Source: Aurantiochytrium sp. KH105
Lineage: Eukaryota; Sar; Bigyra; Thraustochytrida; Thraustochytriidae
Length of the DNA: 64,000 nt
Assembly (NCBI GenBank): GCA_003116975.1
Contig: BGKB01000001.1
Coordinates: forward strand, 248,001 to 312,000
Direction of reading: 5' to 3'
Shown here: piece by piece, positions 18,880 through 29,014 of the stretch
Layout of the letters: every line of letters starts with the position of its first letter
Numbering within the stretch: the first letter of the stretch is position 1
Notes under the pieces: model-generated
The model's input: the letters and a program-made list of their open reading frames with translations, nothing else
Databases searched by the model: none
Told to the model about the DNA's origin: nothing
Translations under genes and position numbers: made by a program

Positions 18880-20445
18880 TTAGGCCTTGCTCGACTTCAT
18901 GCCGGGGCACATGGGCACGCCAAGCTGCGTGAGCTTCTTGTACGCATCACCAAACTCTTGGCGGAGGAGGTCAACATCCTCGGCGTACTCCTCAACATGC
19001 TTGCGGAACCCTTCGTCCCAGGCCATAACCATATCGGCGACGAGCATCATCTGAAACTTGACCTGGAGAAGACCGCCGTTGGGCAAGGCCTTGCGCGGCT
19101 CTTCATTGTATCCTTCTTCGATGCGCTCAAGAAGCGCCCCGAATTTCTCGTCGACGAGCGAGATCCAGCCGCGACCGTCTGCGAGACGAAGCAGAATCTG
19201 ATCCTCGGCGGCATTCGAGGTGTCTACCTCCTCAACCTCGACGACGGTATCGCTGAGGGCTTGGCCGTCCTCGGCGTCAGGAGCATCCTTGACGAGAACA
19301 CGGGACTGGACACCTGGCGCGACGCGAAACAGAGCTGGCGCGATCTCAAGGTCACCGATGCGTTCCATAAGGGCCTCGCCCGAAGAGCTGACGATGGACG
19401 CCCAGCCGCCAACATCGAGCTGGCCGCGAACAGCATTTCCGAACTTGCGCACAACGACCACGTTGAACTCTTGGCCTTCCTTGGGTTGGTCAATGGTGTC
19501 TGAAGAGGGGTCGTGCGTGCGCCGCACATTGATCCAGTCGTCCACGACGCGGTAACGGCCTGGTGGGCACTCCTCGGCGTGCACAACCTCGACCTCTGCG
19601 AGCGCTTCGGCCTCCTGCGAAGGCGACCATGCTGTCATGTACTGCCGCTTTCCGGGCGCGGGGCGAGTTTCCTCGGGGATGGGGACGCCTTCCACCGTTG
19701 TATCGTGCTCCACGTGCATCCACTCGTCGCCAATCAGGTCCGCGGCGTACTCGTTGCTGAACTTGGTCGGTTCTTCGACCCATGCACCGTTGTATCCAGA
19801 GTGCTCCGGATGGCAGCGGCCGTAAACGTGGCCGCCACAGAGGAGCGCGGCAGTTTCACGATCATCAAAGCCCATGCGGCCAAAGACGTCGCGAAGATGC
19901 TGAGCGAGGTTTTCCCAGCCATTGGCGCGGCCCTCGTCGTCAACGCCAGGGAGAATGCCATGCTCTGCCTCGGGAAGGCGACCCGGTTTGATGGCGTGCT
20001 TGGCGGCTTTGTCGGTACGACCGGGCTCAAACGTGATGACGGGCCCGCCGGTGTGCTCGAGGGCCGCGTACGCGGCGAGAATCCAGAGGTCCGAGTAACT
20101 AATGCCCGGGTGCTTCTTTTTAATGGGTGTGAGGAGCTCACGGGCGACCTCGAGACCGCGGTTCTCTGGGTCGTCAATTTCTGGCGAGAAGCGCATCGTT
20201 GCGCCGTTCGACCCGCCGGTTCCGTCCGCGGCGTCAAAGGTTCCACTCGAGTGCCATCCAAGGCGGATGAGTACGGGTGCGTAGCTGCCGTCATCGTGCG
20301 TGGTCGAGTCCATCACGCTGAGGATGTCGGCGCGCACGGCATCATAGTCTACAGGCGCGATCGACTTGCGCAGCGACAGCCTTGCGGTGAGCGACGCCTT
20401 CTTCGAGACCTTTCCACTCTCCTGCACGCCGGACGCGTTGCCCAT
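18880..20445 (-). CDS. Class I haem peroxidase (cytochrome c/ascorbate peroxidase-like) with inserted tandem domain
   Basis: 521 aa from the ATG at 20445; the longer frame begins with GTG. Distal site RLGWH (Arg61, Trp64, His65), proximal GGHVYGR (His206), and GYNGAW (Trp222, equivalent to yeast CCP Trp191) are all present. The proximal Asp (Asp471, in VADM) and the following helix up to KKLTQLG are at the very C-terminus. In ordinary members the Asp helix follows the Trp by about 45 residues; here about 180 extra residues (about 277-455) separate them. The insert is two similar beta-rich repeats, each ending in a GWxSxV...LLERI-like motif. The enzyme should reduce hydrogen peroxide; the electron donor cannot be assigned. 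MGNASG at the start is only a weak myristoylation candidate. Confidence 0.85.
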   Translation of the reverse strand: MGNASGVQESGKVSKKASLTARLSLRKSIAPVDYDAVRADILSVMDSTTHDDGSYAPVLIRLGWHSSGTFDAADGTGGSNGATMRFSPEIDDPENRGLEVARELLTPIKKKHPGISYSDLWILAAYAALEHTGGPVITFEPGRTDKAAKHAIKPGRLPEAEHGILPGVDDEGRANGWENLAQHLRDVFGRMGFDDRETAALLCGGHVYGRCHPEHSGYNGAWVEEPTKFSNEYAADLIGDEWMHVEHDTTVEGVPIPEETRPAPGKRQYMTAWSPSQEAEALAEVEVVHAEECPPGRYRVVDDWINVRRTHDPSSDTIDQPKEGQEFNVVVVRKFGNAVRGQLDVGGWASIVSSSGEALMERIGDLEIAPALFRVAPGVQSRVLVKDAPDAEDGQALSDTVVEVEEVDTSNAAEDQILLRLADGRGWISLVDEKFGALLERIEEGYNEEPRKALPNGGLLQVKFQMMLVADMVMAWDEGFRKHVEEYAEDVDLLRQEFGDAYKKLTQLGVPMCPGMKSSKA

Positions 20446-21603
20446 CTTGTCGCCTCCGAGGTTTTCACCGCCGCCGTGCTGCACAGCTGCCTTCGCCGAT
20501 GACGCTGCTCTCGCTGCTCTCGCTGCTCTCGCTGCTCTCGCTGCTGTTGCTGTTGCTGCAGCTGTGCGCGGCCTTTCTGCCGCGTCCCTCGTCCCTCGAC
20601 TCGCGCGCGCGAAATCTCCTTTTTAGCGGTCTGCAAACCACTGCCACTGCGACCTGCGCTCCAACTCCAGTGCTATACACCTTGCCTTGTCGCCGCGCAC
20701 GCGCACGCGCAGCACGTGCAGCGCCGGTGCACACTTCCTCTTTCGCCTGCTTTCTTTCTTCCTGGCCTGTTACGTCCGCCGCACGTCGCCCATCTTGCAC
20801 TACACCATTTTCTTCAACGCGCAGTTGGAGTTGGTTGCTGTTTGTTTTCCTCATGCCATTTGTTGTTGCGGCAAGCGCTCGCCGTGGTCGCTGTCGCTGT
20901 CGCTGCTGCAGCTGCTGCTGCATGGCTGGTGTCGTGGTCACTGTCGGAGTTTTTAACGACTTCTTTTGCGGACAAACCTAACCAAACCTAACCGTTGGCT
21001 TCGAGTTCGCCAGCGTCAAGGAATGTGCGTACACTCTATAAATGAACTCCACCAGGTTGTCAACGAAGTCTCAGAAGGCTGCATAATTCATTGCATTAGC
21101 CTAAACGAAGAGAAGCCGTCAGCATAATTAGCATCGTACAAGTCATACTTAGGTTATTTGAAATTATTCGAAAACCCAACCTTCAAGATTATGAGAACCT
21201 GAACTCTTTGGTTGAACTAGCCCACTCGTAAGATGTCGACATTGTCGTTGGCTTCGTCAAAAGTGGTTGGTAAAGTGCTGAACGGAAGAAAAAAAAATTG
21301 CTCGAGAAATGGCCTGGGCGCACGCCTGGGATTTTACTTGCAACGCGAGTGGTGAGAAGCTCGCGGCTTGCCAATAAACAATCTTAAAAGGGAATTCCCA
21401 GCGGAATTCAAGAAATTTCGTTTGAGGTGAGGAAAATTTGCCGACGGCGGTCGATAGCAGAATGCCGTATCACCTTCGAGGAAATGCCATTGTTTTGTAA
21501 CTCAATTTAAAAGTGTAAAGACGCTCAATACTGTCTAAATAACTATTTGGAATTTGTGGATCGAAGTTCTTTTCCGAGAAGGGGCTATTCACTTCTTGGT
21601 CAC
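20446..21603. other. Intergenic region; GC drop towards the mobile-element island
   Basis: The first 500 bp upstream of the peroxidase are GC-rich, with CTGCTCTCG repeats (about 20503-20550). From about 20980 the base composition becomes clearly AT-richer and stays so to the next gene. CCTAACC repeats occur at about 20975-20995. A 160-codon open frame over the GC-rich part encodes a Leu-rich start created by the CTG repeats and is judged spurious. Confidence 0.5.
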
Positions 21604-23171
21604 TCAAGCGAACATTTTCGATGCAGGTGCTTCCTGTATATTGATCCTAATCTCTTCTTCCAAGTCAAGACGCTTTGACGGTGTGTGGCGTTTATTTTCA
21701 TGTCGAGCGCTATCTGGCTGATGACGCTTCTTCAGTCTGTGCTTGTCCAGGACTTCTGCTGCCGCACAAAGATCGAAAGTCTTGTCGTTGATCCGAAGTG
21801 AAGCGGCGGTTGCTGATCTATCATTCTCGACCGGGTACCAGTGAACCACCCAAGCACGGCATTTCTCGAACATGAGCATACCATGTATGTGAGCGCTCCG
21901 TTGCTTCTTATTTACATCAGATTTTCGCCCGTGTCCCTGACGAAGGAGAAGGGACCACATAAAAGCTAGCTGATTCCGATGGACGACCTCGAAGAAGTTC
22001 TTCACAGAAAAGCACCTACGGTCACGTAGCTTGGTAGCTTCCTTGTAAGGAACGAATTGCTCGATCGTCCACATCATCAGAATAGCTATCGCTAATTCGG
22101 ATTTTTCACTGCGTCGATACACACTATCTTGGTCGCCTCCAGCGTCTACAAAAGATAAAGGTCAGCTCGATGTAATCGCGAGTCATCCTCTTGACACTTA
22201 CCTTCGGTATTGAAACTGTGTTCATTTGTCCAGTTGAAGAGCGACGCCTTCGTTTGTGCCGACACCGTTGCAGAAGCGAACGGTTCAAGCTTGTCTTCAG
22301 TGACTCGAACTTGCACGATCTCGCCATTCTCGTCGTGAGGATTGTACTCTACTGCTTCAAGGTTCTCTTTCGTCACGCCTAAGAATTCAAGCAACTCCAG
22401 ATTGACCCCAAAGGTGGAGTTGAGCGCACGCGCCAGCACCTGCGCCTGGGTTTTTGTGTGATATGTAAACCGCTTCCGCTGTGCCGTGACATAGCTTTGG
22501 ACGTGTTTCGATATCTCTGGCGTGCAATAAAGAAGCCGGAAGAAGACGTGAATGATGATGTCCAGTCCAGGTGGCACGGGTTCGTTGAGAGGACTCGAGC
22601 CCTTCTTTGTTTTGGATTTCTTCTTGTTCCCTTCGACTTGCGCCCAGTCAAGTGCTGTGTCTGTAGCCCAGCCAAGCTCTTTCTGGCAGAACTGAGATGT
22701 AACGCCGACGAGGAAAGCAAAGGAGGGAGACACTATGGATTTTTTCCACGATCGTTTAAAGTACAGCCCACACATCTTGAAAATCTGCTTTGCGTCGCAC
22801 TCGTCGAGGGCCCCCCACACTTTCGTTTCGAATTTCTTCTCACATGCCGTCTTTGACGCTTCGTCCCAATCCCGCTTCGAAAAGCGTCTGTCGTTCACGA
22901 TGCTCGAGATGTTGATGTCACAACTTTCAACAGGGCCGTCTTGGATTTTCGCGAGAGCTGCTCGGAGCACTTTGTCAATTCGCAACATCTTCTTTAGTGC
23001 ACGCGTCTCGCGTTCGCCATTCGATGATAGCTCCTGTGTCGTCGTTGTCGAGGTAGGCGTTGTTCCTGTTACGCCATTCACATCGTTGCTGTCCGCGCCG
23101 TCGTGGACACGGTCATTGCCCATCGCACTCGTACCTCCCTCGTCTGTACTCTCCGCCACTCTGACGATCAT
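21604..23171 (-). CDS. Spliced orphan gene, 503 aa, divergent from the transposase-like gene
   Basis: Two exons: 22202-23171 and 21604-22145, with a 56-bp intron at 22146-22201. The donor reads GAAG/GTAAGTG and the acceptor TTTGTAG/ACGCT. Joining them in phase 1 keeps the frame open for 1512 nt including the stop. Without splicing the first exon runs into a stop inside the intron, and the second has no ATG at its start. The protein has a Ser/Thr-rich N-terminus, a charged helical centre with several Cys and Trp residues, and a basic C-terminal part (KKRHQPDSARHENKRH). No known family was recognised. Base composition is AT-richer than the neighbours. Its pairing with the transposase-like gene suggests it could be an accessory gene of the same element; this is inference. 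Confidence 0.7.
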
Positions 23172-23902
23172 TGGTCTTCCTTTTACTCCAAGTTCTGCTG
23201 GAGAGTTTTGATTTTGCTTGGCGAGAGGGGAGCGTTTGAGTAGAGAAAGCTTCCTATTGTGTCTCTATACAAAACTGTAGTAAATTTTAAATAGCCTCGG
23301 CGTTTGTGAGTAGGCCGGAGGAAAGGAATCACTTGTCTCAAATGAAGCATCGAGTTGAATGTGATTTGTGAATACAAATCCGAATGCTTTATTCGCATGT
23401 CGGCAATTTTTTAACAAGGAAGGGGTGATTAGGCTGAGGAGCGTTCGTGGGAGAACAGTTGAATGGTGGGCGTAGACGAAGGAGGGCAGCTTCTCTTACA
23501 GTTGGACTCGGGGCAAATTAGTTTCGTGATACTCTTCGTGCCGGTCGGCAACTTGAACCCACGCGTGCAATTCATGCGCGTATACCATTGCCGGCGAGGT
23601 GCGGAACGCGCTCCGGCTCGAGGTGCGGAACGCGCTCCGACTCGCGCTCCAAGTCTGGAGCGCGTTCCGCACCTCGCCGACGTTCTCTTTGACGTGGGTC
23701 GAGTTGCTGTCAAGAGTCAGACCTGGAAAGAACGGTGACTTCGGCACCGAGAGGGCGCGCGGGGCATTGCGGCGACAGCGCGGCAACGACAGTGCGGCAA
23801 CAACAGCCGCGGCGGCGACAGCGCGGCGGCGAGAGACGTAGCTCTTGCTCTTCTCGCTTCGCGCGCGTTCACTCTGCTGCTGATCAGTCGATCAGGATCA
23901 CC
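23172..23902. other. Divergent region between orphan and transposase-like gene
   Basis: 731 bp between two divergent starts. AT-rich on the left, then a GC-rich block from 23590 with strong inverted repeats (see the separate entry), then GCGGCAACGACAG-type repeats up to 23830. Short open frames cross the repeats on both strands but have no independent support. Confidence 0.5.
23593..23678. repeat. Two direct and one inverted copy of a 20-bp element
   Basis: The 20-mer CGAGGTGCGGAACGCGCTCC occurs at 23595-23614 and 23619-23638, and its exact reverse complement at 23657-23676. Copy 1 and the inverted copy extend to 22 bp (23593-23614 and 23657-23678). The arrangement could form a hairpin or serve as a binding site for a DNA-binding protein. 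It lies about 225 bp upstream of the transposase-like start codon, as subterminal transposase sites often do. Confidence 0.9.
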
Positions 23903-26900
23903 ATGCCCAGGCCGAGAGGGCGTCCGAGTGAGAGGGAGTTCTTTTTGCCTGACAAGTACAAGCTTGGAAACTTCTGCCGCTGGTGTGGCAAACTCAGGGG
24001 CCACGAACTTCACAAGCACTTGTACTGCCATGCCAAGCAGCTCAACAGCCTGCATGGAGCTGCTTACTGGTGCTTGAACCCTGAGTGCTCGTTCTTCACC
24101 ACCAACGATGCAATCTCTATTAAACATGCAATCAACTCTTGGGACTGTAGGCATTTCTACAGAATAAAGTACAAGAGTGCGTCAAGATGGGCGGGGCGCG
24201 AAGGCATGGAACAGACTCTTCTGGACTCTAAGGTCATCTTACGCCCCTCGACAGCTTCCCCGAACACATGGATCCTCCCTGATAACAAGAAAGCGCACAT
24301 CAAGAATCTGTTCTTGCGAAAAGAACGAGGACTTCCTCCGTGCATACCAGGAGCGGCTGCCTCCTCATCTGCCCAGAGTTCGGTCTCTTCGTCAGCTTCG
24401 GCGCCTGCTCCTGCAAATAACATGACGGGAAACAGCCAGGCTGCAGCGCAAAAGTGCAACAATGAGGCCGCTGACGATGATCACCTTGAAAGTGACTCCA
24501 TCTCTGATAAGGAGGCGAACTCAGAGGAAGAGGAGGACGAGGACGAGGACGAGGACAAGCGATCTGAGGAAGGCCTTGAGTCTAACCGCATCATCAAGGC
24601 TGGCTTTTGGCGGCTAGACAATTGCGATTTCGACTCTTTGAGCGCCCCGGAAGAGAGTGTACAAGGAATAGAAGCAGAGGCCGTAGACTCGCCAGCTGCA
24701 ACCACCAACGCGGTCGTTCGCGTAGCCATTTGTCCGATCGAGGGTCACGATGTTGACCTCAAGGGAGTCGAAGGCGTCATGGCCCACATCATTGACGAGC
24801 TGTACGACGTGGAGAAAGCTCGCGGATCCTTTGACACGCTGCAAGGTGCGCACGGGATGGCTACCCCCTTTGTTCGTGCCTCGGTCGAACGTGGAATTCC
24901 TATGGCCACCATGAATTTCATGCTAAATGTCGCAGCAAAGGAGGTACGGGACTGGGCAGAAGGAGAACTGAGCCAAGGTACTGTCGCCGAAGAATCTGTA
25001 CGGCGACTGCAAAAGAAACTCCAATGCCAAAGCTTCTCACGCGAGCGCCGTAGCATACGAGAAGCTTGTCAATCTTACATCGGTCACGTCTATGAACTTT
25101 CCTTTGACGTGAAGGAATACCAGGTCAGCGCCGATCCAGCTGACTCCATCTTCAAGGTCCTCTTACGCGACCCAATCATTCTGGCCCATGATATCGTTTC
25201 GTCGTCAAATGTCCTCGCTAGAGGTGAAAAGCTTCATCTATCCGCAGTCGATGGGCCCTTGTCACATTTCTGTCACGGAACTCGATATAAAACCATGCTT
25301 ACAAAGGTGCACAATGAAGTTCGCCGTCTGAAGCAAGGGGGCGAGGGCGCAGAACGTGCGCTGCCGTGGGCTGACGTGGACCCAGCTACGGTTGTCGTGC
25401 TTCCACTGGCATTTTTCATCGGCGACGCACCTGTATGTAAGAGTGGAGCACTTACGCAGTGTCCCATCGTCATGACGGTCCTATGGTTCGACAGTCATGG
25501 TTTCCGGCGAAACAATACGAAGCGAATCATGGGGTACATTCCGTCCCCGCCAGGCGATGGAGACGCTCCACACAAAGCAGCTCTTCTCAAGCGTGCTTGT
25601 CGTCAAGCGGCCCAGCGAGCCATTCTGGACCTCGTCAACGCATGGCAGCATGCTGCTTTTCGGAAGGGGGGGCTTGTTTGGAGAGTAGCCGATGGACGCC
25701 TCGTGCGCGCAATTCCGGCACCCGCGCTCTTCCTTGGCAACAACAAGGAGCAAAATTTGCTTGCCGGGACGATGGAGCGTACCCGATGCAGAATGTGCTC
25801 TGCCAACGTGAGCACCATGCTCAAGGGTGAGGCCATGCCAGAGGGCCCGATGCGTGACTTTTTCGACCTAAAACAGACCTACGGAAGATTGAGGCGCGAG
25901 GATCGAGCATCTCGTATTGCGTTTCAGGAAAAGCACGGGCTTCAAGTTGATGGCTCGCAGGGCCTCTTTCAAACAACCGTGGACTTCTTCGCCGGAAAGG
26001 AAGTCTACCGGATGTTCTGCTTTGACACCATGCACACGCTCAATCTCGGTCCTTTGAAGGATATCCTCATTGCAACTCTGAGTAGTGTTCAGACGCGAAA
26101 GAACAAGACGTGCAAGCTCAAGACGCTCTCGAAGAACATGAATGGAGCGAGCAGTGGCCTTTCACAAATCCAATCCGACGCATTGGCCGACCTGCAACTC
26201 TACATGCACCGAGCGGGTAATTTGCCCGCGAATGCACTCCAGCGTAATCGTCTTGAAGCGAAACACATCTTGTCTCTCGCGAGAGCCACGCTCACTGCCT
26301 TTTTGCACGATCTCGCATTCGAAGCGGCAGAAGAGCAGATCCTTCCAATTGCTCGGGACCTGCGCGTTCTCCTCTGGGCTCTTGCAGCTGCCGTTCGAGT
26401 CACGCACGAGCTGACTCGACCGGCCCTCGATTCTGGCGCACTCCCAGCTGCAAAAGAAGAAGTCCGGGAGCTCTCGCGGCTCGTGCAGCGCTTCAGATTG
26501 CTGGGTGGCTTCAAGGAGATGACGACCTTGAAAACGCACGCCCTAAGCCACATGGTCGATCAAATTGCGTTTACGGGCGGCACTGCCTTTTGCGACACGG
26601 CTTCATTCGAGCACTATCATTTGCTTGTTGCCAAGGCTGCTCGACTTGTCAACAACACGGATAAAACAGGCTCACACATGCTCCATCGTGCGATGGAGCT
26701 CGACGCCGCTCGCATTTTGACGCCAGCGGATCCTCCGGACGAGTGCAAGCGGGCGCGAACTATTGGGGAGCAAGGTGGCGTACCGCATTGTGCCGGTATC
26801 GACGTAGCAGAGGCAGCCTCGATCACCATCAAACATATACGAAACGTACAAGAACAGGTAACAAACCTGGACGCTCTTGAGGAAGCTCTTCGTGGCAAAC

Positions 26901-27616
26901 TGGAAGAGACGTTCGAAGGCGCGCCAGCAGTCGACGGCTTTGTGAAGGGCAAGATGGGTTCTATCGACTTGCGCGTGGTGGGCGCCAAGCCATTACGATG
27001 GAGAGCCAAGCCACCGACTCTCTTTTTGACCCGCGACAAGTCCTTCTTCGCGCCTTTGCTGTTTCTGAGGTCTGTCTCAGTACCGGGCACTGCAAAGTCA
27101 TCCCAGAGCAAATTTTGGGTGGCAGGGGCGGTTGTTGGCCGCGATGAAGACCTTCACGCGCGTCTCGAAAAGACAACGTACGCCAGCAATCCGCTGTCAG
27201 GGTTTGCTGTTGTGGATCTAGGAGAATCTCTGATTCATCTTCGCCCTGATCAACTGCAGATCAAGTCCATCGATGACCTTGCCGCTGGTGACACGATTTG
27301 GCTCAAACCCCCTTCCGAGGAGGAAATGCATCGAAAGATAGTCTTTTGGCCTGTCGGTTCCTCTGCATTTCCCTCTTGGCTTAGTTGCCCATTCACCGAT
27401 CGAAGAGGCGACCAAGCAGCATCAGCTGGCGACCTCGATGACGTCAACGACGACGAAGATTTTGCCGCCTTAGCTCATGCTCGAGAGACAAGTCGCAAAC
27501 GCACTTGTCCAGCAAGCTCGGATCACCAGGAACGCGCACAGAAAATGCCTCGGCAACCCGCGGGCGCTCAGCAGACTTCGCAAGTCTCACAAGCCCCCTC
27601 AACCAGCAAAGACTAA
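23903..27616 (+). CDS. Plavaka/CACTA-like DDE transposase
   Basis: 1237 aa from the ATG at 23903; the open frame starts at GTG 23735. The start carries an AT-hook-like PRPRGRP and a Cys/His cluster (CRWCGK, HLYCH, WCLNPEC, HAINSWDCRH), likely a zinc finger. An acidic Ser-rich linker precedes the core. The core resembles fungal Plavaka and other tnp2/CMC transposases: LAFFIGDAPVCKSG then IMGYIPSP; CFDTMHTLNLGPLKDIL; and late SFEHYHLLVAKAARLVNNTD. Asp508, Asp708 and Glu903 are the best candidates for the DDE triad. Terminal inverted repeats and target-site duplications were not found by eye, so element limits are unknown. The frame is long and intact, which suggests recent activity or host use. 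The exact family is less certain than transposase as such. Confidence 0.65.
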   Translation: MPRPRGRPSEREFFLPDKYKLGNFCRWCGKLRGHELHKHLYCHAKQLNSLHGAAYWCLNPECSFFTTNDAISIKHAINSWDCRHFYRIKYKSASRWAGREGMEQTLLDSKVILRPSTASPNTWILPDNKKAHIKNLFLRKERGLPPCIPGAAASSSAQSSVSSSASAPAPANNMTGNSQAAAQKCNNEAADDDHLESDSISDKEANSEEEEDEDEDEDKRSEEGLESNRIIKAGFWRLDNCDFDSLSAPEESVQGIEAEAVDSPAATTNAVVRVAICPIEGHDVDLKGVEGVMAHIIDELYDVEKARGSFDTLQGAHGMATPFVRASVERGIPMATMNFMLNVAAKEVRDWAEGELSQGTVAEESVRRLQKKLQCQSFSRERRSIREACQSYIGHVYELSFDVKEYQVSADPADSIFKVLLRDPIILAHDIVSSSNVLARGEKLHLSAVDGPLSHFCHGTRYKTMLTKVHNEVRRLKQGGEGAERALPWADVDPATVVVLPLAFFIGDAPVCKSGALTQCPIVMTVLWFDSHGFRRNNTKRIMGYIPSPPGDGDAPHKAALLKRACRQAAQRAILDLVNAWQHAAFRKGGLVWRVADGRLVRAIPAPALFLGNNKEQNLLAGTMERTRCRMCSANVSTMLKGEAMPEGPMRDFFDLKQTYGRLRREDRASRIAFQEKHGLQVDGSQGLFQTTVDFFAGKEVYRMFCFDTMHTLNLGPLKDILIATLSSVQTRKNKTCKLKTLSKNMNGASSGLSQIQSDALADLQLYMHRAGNLPANALQRNRLEAKHILSLARATLTAFLHDLAFEAAEEQILPIARDLRVLLWALAAAVRVTHELTRPALDSGALPAAKEEVRELSRLVQRFRLLGGFKEMTTLKTHALSHMVDQIAFTGGTAFCDTASFEHYHLLVAKAARLVNNTDKTGSHMLHRAMELDAARILTPADPPDECKRARTIGEQGGVPHCAGIDVAEAASITIKHIRNVQEQVTNLDALEEALRGKLEETFEGAPAVDGFVKGKMGSIDLRVVGAKPLRWRAKPPTLFLTRDKSFFAPLLFLRSVSVPGTAKSSQSKFWVAGAVVGRDEDLHARLEKTTYASNPLSGFAVVDLGESLIHLRPDQLQIKSIDDLAAGDTIWLKPPSEEEMHRKIVFWPVGSSAFPSWLSCPFTDRRGDQAASAGDLDDVNDDEDFAALAHARETSRKRTCPASSDHQERAQKMPRQPAGAQQTSQVSQAPSTSKD

Positions 27617-29014
27617 CATAAAAACCCTTGGTTTGACCGCTTTCTTCTGCATTCACGATGGGCTTGGTCTTCATCTACGCTCAATCGCCGCGCATATCAA
27701 AGTATTCATCCATCCATCGATTATTGACGCGTCCATCAAATGCGGCTCACTCTACTAAAGGTATGGACAAGATGTGCATTGAAATGTACTGCGCAGGCCA
27801 TACGCGCTACAGCACCCTACCTCAAGGAGGCGCGCTGTAGACTCTTTCATCCATCCATCGATTATTGACGCGTCCATCAAATGCGGCTCACTCTACTAAA
27901 GGTATGGACAAGATGTGCATTGAAATGTACTGCGCAGGCCATACGCGCTACAGCACCCTACCTCGGCGCGCTGTAGACTCTACCCTCCCCAGCGCATTTG
28001 CTGCCACCTGGTGCTACTGTTGCTGCTGATGCTGCTGCTCCCGGCGAGCCAGACCCTTGCAAGGGTCGCGCGCTGTGTACGCAACCCGTAAAGAAATCGA
28101 ATCTTGAGGTTGGAAGGTGTGGGGCCCGTGGGTAGCAAGCAACAGCGAGGTGGCCGCAGCGATGTCTGCACAGAAGATGTCTGCAGAAGATGTCCTCGGC
28201 GCCAGGAGCCCAGACCAGCCGCAGCGCCGTGAGATCGACCTCTGGCCGCTTGTGTTGGGGCGACCGATCCGGAGGGCTCGAGAAGCAGTGGCCATGGACG
28301 GACGGTAGATTGGTGGGTCGTTTGGGCACAGCTTGCCCGCCTTCATCATCACAGAGACGCACGCGGGCTCGAGCTTTTGTGAACACTTCAAGCCGGACGC
28401 AGAACTTACGCTGGTTGATGGCTCTGCTCACGAAGCGTCTCCAGCCACCCAAGCATGCACACAAACCTGGAAATGCACAACCTGCAAACCTCGCTCGCTC
28501 GCTTCGGCACCAGCAAGACGTTCTCGGCGCGGCGCCAGCAGGCTCGACACGCGCTCCACGGCCCAAGCCCTGCGCGAGCTCGCACCGCACCTTCTCGCCC
28601 TTCCAGGTAGCCAGGCAGGCAGCCAGCCAGCCACTGCCAGTCGATTGGTTAACAAGGCAACCGCGCCAGCCATACGAACTTGGTGAATCTGGCTGCGTTT
28701 GCGCACGTGCTAAACTTCTCGCGGGACGGGACGGAAGCGGCAAGACACGAGGCATTCCCTCAACGCTGTATGAAGGGACGTGGCGTGACGATTGGAGCGC
28801 GGAGAGAAAAGGAGGAGGAGGAGGAGGAGAAGGAGGATTGGCATTGCGCAAAGCTTGTTCCTTCGCAGCGAGCTCGACAGAGAAACAAACACACAAACGA
28901 TCGTCTTTTCATCTTCGTTCGTTCTTTACGTCCTAGGTCTTCATTCTGCGTGGAGCAAAAGGCGAAGCTGAAGAGGCCTCGCGGAAATCAGGGAAAGGCT
29001 TTCGGGGCGCAGTG
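27617..29014. other. Intergenic region with 140-bp tandem duplication
   Basis: 1.4 kb between the transposase-like gene and the MLO-like gene. The left third holds a tandem duplication (27705-27981). The right part is GC-rich with GCCAGCCA and GGAGGA repeats, typical of promoter stretches in this window. A 312-codon minus-strand frame and several plus-strand frames cover it but are composition-driven. Confidence 0.55.
27705..27981. repeat. Tandem direct repeat, 141 and 136 bp
   Basis: The segment 27705-27845 is repeated at 27846-27981. The copies are essentially identical apart from a 5-bp indel (CTCAAGGAGGCGCGC versus CTCGGCGCGC). Each copy ends in a short inverted pair, CTACAGC ... GCTGTAG. 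It lies just 3' of the transposase-like gene and may be a duplicated element end. Confidence 0.9.

Noticed and set aside
20499-20981. 160-codon plus-strand frame with a Leu-rich signal-peptide-like start
   Set aside because: The Leu run comes from a CTGCTCTCG repeat next to the peroxidase start. The rest is random-looking.
20975-20995. CCTAACC repeats resembling a telomere motif
   Set aside because: Only two or three imperfect copies, inside ordinary intergenic sequence. Too short to call an internal telomere repeat.
27958-28896. 312-codon minus-strand frame after the transposase-like gene
   Set aside because: It overlaps the tandem duplication and GC-rich repeats, has Pro runs from CTCCTC repeats and shows no domain.
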